Positions 38,942-43,104 of a stretch of DNA of 43,104 nucleotides are shown here, one piece after another. Source of the stretch: Polaromonas sp. (GTDB taxonomy: Bacteria > Pseudomonadota > Gammaproteobacteria > Burkholderiales > Burkholderiaceae); NCBI GenBank assembly GCA_013823505.1, contig PNMH01000027.1:1-43104 (forward strand). Reading direction: 5' to 3'. A program made the translations under genes and the position numbers. The notes under the pieces are model-generated. The model saw only the letters and a list, made by a program, of their open reading frames with translations. It ran no database searches and was not told the origin of the DNA. Position 1 is the stretch's first letter. Each line of letters begins with the position of its first letter.

Positions 38942-39652
38942 TCAACGGGCCGGGGCCGACGCTTCCGCACCCGCGGTGGCGCTGGCGGGCACCTCGGCGG
39001 CACCGAGATCGGAGTTGGGTGCCGGCGCCCGGTCGGGTTCGACCCGGCTGGGCACCTCCATCTGGTCGCGCACTTCGATGTTCCACCCTGGCTGGTTGCC
39101 CAGACCGATCTGGAACGGCCGGGGCAGCAGCGACAGGTCGAGCCGGAACGCGAATTCAACGCGATGGTTTTCGTCGGTCGGCAACCGGGCGGCGTCGGCG
39201 ATCTTCCAGCGCGTGACCCGGGCCACACCCGCCAGCGCGTCGGCCAGGGAGTCGTAGTTCTGGTGCAGCGCGTACTGCAACCCGGCCCCCCCGGCGTTCA
39301 CCGCCGCGTCGTTGGACAGGCTGACGCGCCAGCGGCGTGTGAGGGGCTGGTAGGCCAGGCGCAGGGTGCGCGTGACACTGGCGATGCGCCGGTCGGTCCA
39401 GTACCAGCGCTCGCGGTAAACGTCGGCCTGCCAGACAAAGTACAACGGGACGGACTTGAGCAGCGCTTCTTCCACCACCTGCTCGGGGAAGATTTCCACG
39501 CGGCCCGACAGGTACAACGCCTCGGGCGTGCGCTGCAAACTGAGTTGAAACACCTGGGGTTTCTGCGCGTGGGCCGCTGCGAGCGCACCGACGACGAGGA
39601 CCCAGAAGACGATGAGGCGGGACAACCCGCGCAGACCGACCACGTGGCTCAT
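38942..39652 (-). CDS. DUF4390 secreted protein
   Basis: 236 residues with a signal peptide (LIVFWVLVVGALAAAHAQ). The mature beta-rich domain contains the family blocks SGRVEIFPEQVVEEALLKS, VPLYFVWQADVYRERWYW and RRWRVSLSN. An Ala/Pro-rich tail ends the protein. The DUF4390 gene sits between rsmB and the NtrY-like gene in many betaproteobacteria, suggesting that it helps the kinase sense an envelope signal; no function has been proven. The ATG at 39652 is 34 bases after the rsmB stop. Confidence 0.88.
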   Translation of the reverse strand: MSHVVGLRGLSRLIVFWVLVVGALAAAHAQKPQVFQLSLQRTPEALYLSGRVEIFPEQVVEEALLKSVPLYFVWQADVYRERWYWTDRRIASVTRTLRLAYQPLTRRWRVSLSNDAAVNAGGAGLQYALHQNYDSLADALAGVARVTRWKIADAARLPTDENHRVEFAFRLDLSLLPRPFQIGLGNQPGWNIEVRDQMEVPSRVEPDRAPAPNSDLGAAEVPASATAGAEASAPAR

Positions 39653-39686
39653 GCCACCGACCCACCGCGTCCAGCACGGCGATCGG

Positions 39687-41126
39687 TCAAGGGGCGGCCT
39701 TGTCGATGCGAGTGTAAAAAAATCCGTCATATCCACCCAACGGATTGTCGTTGAACTCCCCCGCCGGGGCGGCCGAACCCGGCAGCAAATGGCCTGGAGA
39801 AGGCCGGTGCACCGCGTTGGTGTGGCGCTCAAGGAACGCTTGCACCTGATCGGCCCCTTCGGCACGGAACACCGAGCAGGTGGCGTAGAGCAGGCGGCCG
39901 CCGGGTTTGAGCAGCGGCCAGAGCGCTTCCAGCAAATGGCGTTGCACCTTCACCAGCTGGTCGACGTCGCTGGCCCGGCGCAGCCAGCGCACGTCGGGGT
40001 GGCGGCGGACGATGCCGGAGGCGGTGCAAGGCGCGTCGAGCAGGATGGCGTCGAAAGCCTGGCCGTCCCACCAGGTGTCGGGTTGGCCGGCGTCGGCGCA
40101 GCGCACCTCGACGCCAGTCGCCCCATTCAATCCCAGACGTTTCAGGGTGCCGTCGATGCGTTCGCAGCGGCGGGCGTCCACATCCAGCGCCAGCAAGTGG
40201 ATGTCGGCACGCTCCAGGAGGTGGGCGGTTTTGCCGCCGGGCGCGGCGCAGGCGTCGAGCACGCGGTCGGCCGTGCTCCAGCGGCGACCTTCCAGCAACG
40301 GGGTGGCGGCCATCTGGGCTGCAGCGTCCTGCACCGAGCAGTGACCTTGCGCGAATCCGGGCAGGCGCTCCACGGGCTGCGGCGTATCGAGCACCAGGCC
40401 GTCGTCGCCCACCGGGGTGGACGACACGCCGATCGCCCGCAAGGCTTGTTCATAGGCGGTGCGCTCGACCTTGCGCCGGTTGACGCGCAGCGTCATGGGC
40501 CCGGGTTGGTTGTTGGCAGTCAGGATGGCCTGCCAGTGCCCGGGGTGATCGCGCTGCAGGCGCTCGATCCACCAGGTCGGGTGGTTCCAGCGCGCCACGG
40601 GGTGGCGCAGGGCCTCGTCCATCAGCGCCGGGCGTTCGCGCAGGAAACGGCGCAGGCAGGCGTTGATGAACGCGGCCTGGCGCGCGGTGCCGCGGTCTTG
40701 CCGCGCCGCGTCCACCGCCTGGTTGACCACCGTGTGCGCTGCGTAATGCAGGCCACTCGACGATCCCGCATCGGCGTCCTCCAGCATCAGGCTCAGGGCG
40801 CTGCACAGCAGGGCCTGGACCGCTGCATCGGGCTTGCGCTGCACCAGTTGGTCCACCAGCGCGCGGGCCGTTCCCAGATGGCGCAGCACATGAAATGTCA
40901 GCGCCTGAACACCCGGGCGCAGCTCGGCGGCGACCTGGGGCAGCACGTCGCTGAGTGATTGGCCCTGCTCAACAGCCCGCACGCAGCTCGCTGTGTGGCG
41001 CAGCTGGGTGGCCAGGCTGGGGCCCAGGTTGACGCCAGGTGGGCGCGGGGCGGTTGGGGAGGGCGTGGCCGAGGCGGTCAATCGGGTTCCGGACAATGTG
41101 GGTGGGACCGGTGAGGGTACCAGCAC
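39687..41126 (-). CDS. rsmB: 16S rRNA (cytosine-967-C5)-methyltransferase RsmB
   Basis: 479 residues from a GTG at 41126. The N-terminal NusB-like RNA-binding domain (about 40-170) has the helices ALTFHVLRHLGTARALVDQL. The methyltransferase domain has VLDACAAPGGKTAHLLE for SAM binding. The two catalytic cysteines are in LLDAPCTASGIVRRHPD and YATCSVF. It methylates C967 of 16S rRNA. The M48 peptidase stop is 18 bases upstream. The first ~35 residues are Pro/Ser-rich and unusual, so a later start is possible. Confidence 0.94.
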   Translation of the reverse strand: MLVPSPVPPTLSGTRLTASATPSPTAPRPPGVNLGPSLATQLRHTASCVRAVEQGQSLSDVLPQVAAELRPGVQALTFHVLRHLGTARALVDQLVQRKPDAAVQALLCSALSLMLEDADAGSSSGLHYAAHTVVNQAVDAARQDRGTARQAAFINACLRRFLRERPALMDEALRHPVARWNHPTWWIERLQRDHPGHWQAILTANNQPGPMTLRVNRRKVERTAYEQALRAIGVSSTPVGDDGLVLDTPQPVERLPGFAQGHCSVQDAAAQMAATPLLEGRRWSTADRVLDACAAPGGKTAHLLERADIHLLALDVDARRCERIDGTLKRLGLNGATGVEVRCADAGQPDTWWDGQAFDAILLDAPCTASGIVRRHPDVRWLRRASDVDQLVKVQRHLLEALWPLLKPGGRLLYATCSVFRAEGADQVQAFLERHTNAVHRPSPGHLLPGSAAPAGEFNDNPLGGYDGFFYTRIDKAAP

Positions 41127-41144
41127 GTCCGCCGGAACGCCCTT

Positions 41145-42203
41145 TCAGACGAGGGTCCAGCCCGGGGTGTCGGTGGTGGGCGCCGCGGCGGGCGGCGGGA
41201 CTTCGACATCTGCCTCGCGATGCAAGGGAAGCGGGCCGAGGTTGCGGCCGTAGATGCGGCGAATGCGTTCGGGCAACGGCGGATGCGAGTCGAACCAGCC
41301 CGCGACCTTGCCCGACTCGTTGGCTACCAGCAGCATGTGTTGCACCACCGACCCGACAGTCCGCGTCTCCACGCCCTCGTTCTGCTGGGTCAGGATCTTG
41401 CGCAACACGCCCCCCAGGCCGTCGCGGCTGCGTGTCCACTGCACGGCCCGCGCATCGGCCAGGTGCTCGCGCTGACGGGAGACGGCCGCCTGCAACGCGT
41501 GTCCGGCCACCCAGCCCAGCCAGCCCGCGGCCATGATGGCCAGACCGATCAGCGACGCGGCCATGCGCCGGTCGCGCGTGTCGGGTTCGAACAGCGACTG
41601 GCCCATGCGGAAAAGCATTTCCAGTCCAAACACCATGCCGACCAGCCGCATGTTCAAGCGCGTGTCGCCTTCGCCGATGTGGCTGAACTCGTGCGCCACC
41701 AGCCCTTGCAGCTCCTCGCGCGTGAGGTGCTCCAGCGCGCCCTGGGTAACAGCGACCACCGAGTCGTCTTCGTCCCATCCGGCAGCAAACGCGTTGATGC
41801 CTTGGTCGCGCGCGATCACCATGGGCTGCGGGCGTTTCACGTTGGAGGCGATCGCCATCTCGTCGACGATGTTGCAGAAGCGCTGCTCGTCCAGATGGCC
41901 CGAAGGCTGGGCCAGGCGCGCACCCAACTGCTCGGCCAGCCGCACCCCGCCGCACTCACTGAGGCGCGAGGTCTCCACCCACCAACCGCCCAGCACAAAC
42001 AGCAGCGTGACGCCTGTGTTGACTGCAAAGAAATGGCGCGGGAAGCTGAGGCCGCCGGGCATCCAGAAACCCCAGGTCAGGCCCCAGGCCAGCGCCAAGG
42101 CGGCGTTTACGGCCACCAGCAGCAACAAGACCGTGACACCGAAGGCCAGCAGCAAGCGCAACGTCTCGCCTCGGGCCTCTCGCTGGAATTCGAAGAACCG
42201 CAT
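41145..42203 (-). CDS. M48-family membrane metallopeptidase
   Basis: 352 residues. Two membrane helices near the N-terminus (LLLAFGVTVLLLLVAVNAAL; NTGVTLLFVLGGWWVE) precede a zinc-protease domain with HEFSH (HExxH) followed by the third ligand Glu in SRQREHLADARAV. Two more helices (LIGLAIMAAGWLGWVAG region) lie within the domain. The arrangement resembles HtpX and YcaL types, which remove damaged membrane proteins. The ATG at 42203 (MRFFEFQREARGE) is chosen over frames further upstream because lemA ends at 42226. The lemA-M48 pair is a known association. Confidence 0.9.
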   Translation of the reverse strand: MRFFEFQREARGETLRLLLAFGVTVLLLLVAVNAALALAWGLTWGFWMPGGLSFPRHFFAVNTGVTLLFVLGGWWVETSRLSECGGVRLAEQLGARLAQPSGHLDEQRFCNIVDEMAIASNVKRPQPMVIARDQGINAFAAGWDEDDSVVAVTQGALEHLTREELQGLVAHEFSHIGEGDTRLNMRLVGMVFGLEMLFRMGQSLFEPDTRDRRMAASLIGLAIMAAGWLGWVAGHALQAAVSRQREHLADARAVQWTRSRDGLGGVLRKILTQQNEGVETRTVGSVVQHMLLVANESGKVAGWFDSHPPLPERIRRIYGRNLGPLPLHREADVEVPPPAAAPTTDTPGWTLV

Positions 42204-42225
42204 GGACGCGCTGGCTTGTGGAGCG

Positions 42226-42819
42226 TCAGATTTCGATGCGCAAGGTCTGGCGCTCGGCTTCGCTGGTGGTGGATTCGAGCATGGCCTGCGGCGCAAAGTT
42301 GAACAGTCGCGCCACGATCAGGGCGGGGAACTGGGCAGCCGCGTCGTTGAATTCGAGCACGTTGTCGTTGTAGGCCTGGCGCGCAAAACCGATGCGGTTT
42401 TCAGTGCTGGAAAGCTCTTCGCTCAGCTCGCGCATGTTCTGGTCGGCCTTGAGATCGGGGTAAGCCTCGGCCACCGCAAACAAGCGGCCGAGTGCCCCGC
42501 CCAGCAGTTGCTCCGCTCCCGCGAGGGCACCCAGCGCACCCGCATTCAGCGGGCTGGCAGCCGCGGTTTGTTCGGCGGTTCTGGCCTGGTTGCGCGCGGC
42601 GATCACGGCCTCCAGGGTCTGCGCTTCATGGGCGAGGTACTTGCGCGCCACCTCCACCAGGTTGGGAATCAGGTCGTAGCGCCGCTTGAGCTGAACGTCG
42701 ATCTGACCAAACGCATTGGCGATGGCGTTCTTCAACCGCACCAGGCGGTTGTAGGCACCGACGCCCCAGAAGAACACGGCAAGGCCTACACCCAGCAACA
42801 CCCACAGCGAAACGGACAT
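42226..42819 (-). CDS. lemA: LemA family protein
   Basis: 197 residues. One N-terminal membrane helix (LWVLLGVGLAVFFWGVGAYN) leads to the LemA helical domain with VRLKNAIANAFGQIDVQLKRRYDLIPNL split over residues 27-54 and the late IGFARQAYNDNVLEFN motif. LemA proteins are widespread and poorly understood membrane proteins, often next to M48 peptidases or TPM-domain proteins. GAGGAG lies 8 bases before the ATG at 42819. First gene of the leftward lemA-M48-rsmB-DUF4390-ntrY-ntrX-like array. Confidence 0.93.
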   Translation of the reverse strand: MSVSLWVLLGVGLAVFFWGVGAYNRLVRLKNAIANAFGQIDVQLKRRYDLIPNLVEVARKYLAHEAQTLEAVIAARNQARTAEQTAAASPLNAGALGALAGAEQLLGGALGRLFAVAEAYPDLKADQNMRELSEELSSTENRIGFARQAYNDNVLEFNDAAAQFPALIVARLFNFAPQAMLESTTSEAERQTLRIEI

Positions 42820-42909
42820 GTTTGGAACTCCTCGTGTGCAAAACCTGCCCCCCGGCAGGCGCAGCCAATATAGCTGCCGCCCACCGCGCGTGCGCGTGGC
42901 CTCGCCATG

Positions 42910-42943
42910 AAAAAAGCCCCCGGTCGGATGACCGGGGGCTTCT
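42910..42943 (-). terminator. Rho-independent terminator of the leftward gene at the window edge
   Basis: AGCCCCCGGTC at 42915-42925 and GACCGGGGGCT at 42930-42940 form an 11-bp stem with a 4-base loop, followed on the leftward strand by a run of six T. It separates the gene at 42966 from lemA. Confidence 0.9.
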
Positions 42944-42965
42944 CTTGCTTCAACGGACCGAGATG

Positions 42966-43104
42966 TTACTCAGCGGACTCGCTCGCGCTGGAGGCGTCTG
43001 CCTGCTCGGCCTGGTCGGCTGCCAGCGACACGGCGTCGGCCTCGGCGATGGCACGGCGTTCTTCGTCGTCCATCTTCTCCTTGACCTTGCGCGCTTCGTG
43101 ATAA
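42966..43104 (-). CDS. C-terminal part of an unrecognised protein (cut by the window edge)
   Basis: Leftward, in frame to a TAA at 42966-42968; the 5' part lies beyond the window. The visible ~45 residues begin YHEARKVKEKMDDEERRAIAE and end in an Ala/Asp/Glu/Gln/Ser-rich tail (ASSASESAE). They look like the charged, probably disordered tail of a larger cytoplasmic protein. I do not recognise it. A strong terminator follows. Confidence 0.7.
   Translation of the reverse strand, partial: YHEARKVKEKMDDEERRAIAEADAVSLAADQAEQADASSASESAE

Overview
The window is G+C-rich, gene-dense bacterial chromosome, with no phage, insertion-sequence or CRISPR signature that I can see. The gene set and order suggest a betaproteobacterium of the Burkholderiales, most likely Comamonadaceae (Hydrogenophaga/Acidovorax-like). 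The pointers are the rsmB-DUF4390-ntrY-like-short ntrX-like block, the sequence style of hemE, priA and uup, and an intergenic palindromic element that resembles repeats I remember from Comamonadaceae. The genus is inference; no rRNA is present to settle it.

Layout: (1) 1-4476: uup ABC-F ATPase and a soluble hybrid histidine kinase with a terminal Hpt domain. (2) 4470-12023: a MocR-type regulator divergent from a tightly packed seven-gene operon (LysE/RhtB exporter, EamA exporter, PLP aminotransferase, GST-like protein, PhzF-like protein, glyoxalase-like protein, threonine dehydratase-like enzyme). Several junctions overlap by 4 bp (ATGA or GTGA). This looks like a dedicated amino-acid catabolism/export module of unknown substrate. 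(3) 12024-14446: a repeat-like element and a membrane hybrid histidine kinase. (4) 14630-15322: histidine phosphatase. (5) 15325-21395, leftward: ABC importer (binding protein, two permeases, ATPase), a GpdQ-like phosphodiesterase whose start overlaps the ATPase stop, and a two-HKD phospholipase D-like protein. Together these suggest use of phosphodiesters or phospholipid head groups. (6) 21530-23595, leftward: cyclopropane-fatty-acid-synthase-like methyltransferase translationally coupled to a creatininase-family amidohydrolase. (7) 23799-27882: DsbD-like membrane thiol reductase, a periplasmic redoxin and hemE. (8) 27883-28350: an unusually A+T-rich gap with two perfect DnaA-box matches and a 15-bp palindrome. 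(9) 28351-35694: priA, an AEC-family carrier, a ferritin-like DUF2202 lipoprotein, a Rep/UvrD helicase and three small unrecognised proteins. (10) 35802-35877: tRNA-Phe(GAA). (11) 35932-42819, leftward: lemA, M48 peptidase, rsmB, DUF4390, an NtrY-like kinase and a short NtrX-like regulator, so spaced that they may form one long transcription unit. (12) 42910-43104: a terminator and the 3' end of a leftward gene.

The best candidates for undescribed biology are the MocR-controlled seven-gene operon, the importer/GpdQ/PLD operon and the A+T-rich hemE-priA gap. All functional statements rest on motif recognition by eye; no database search was run.
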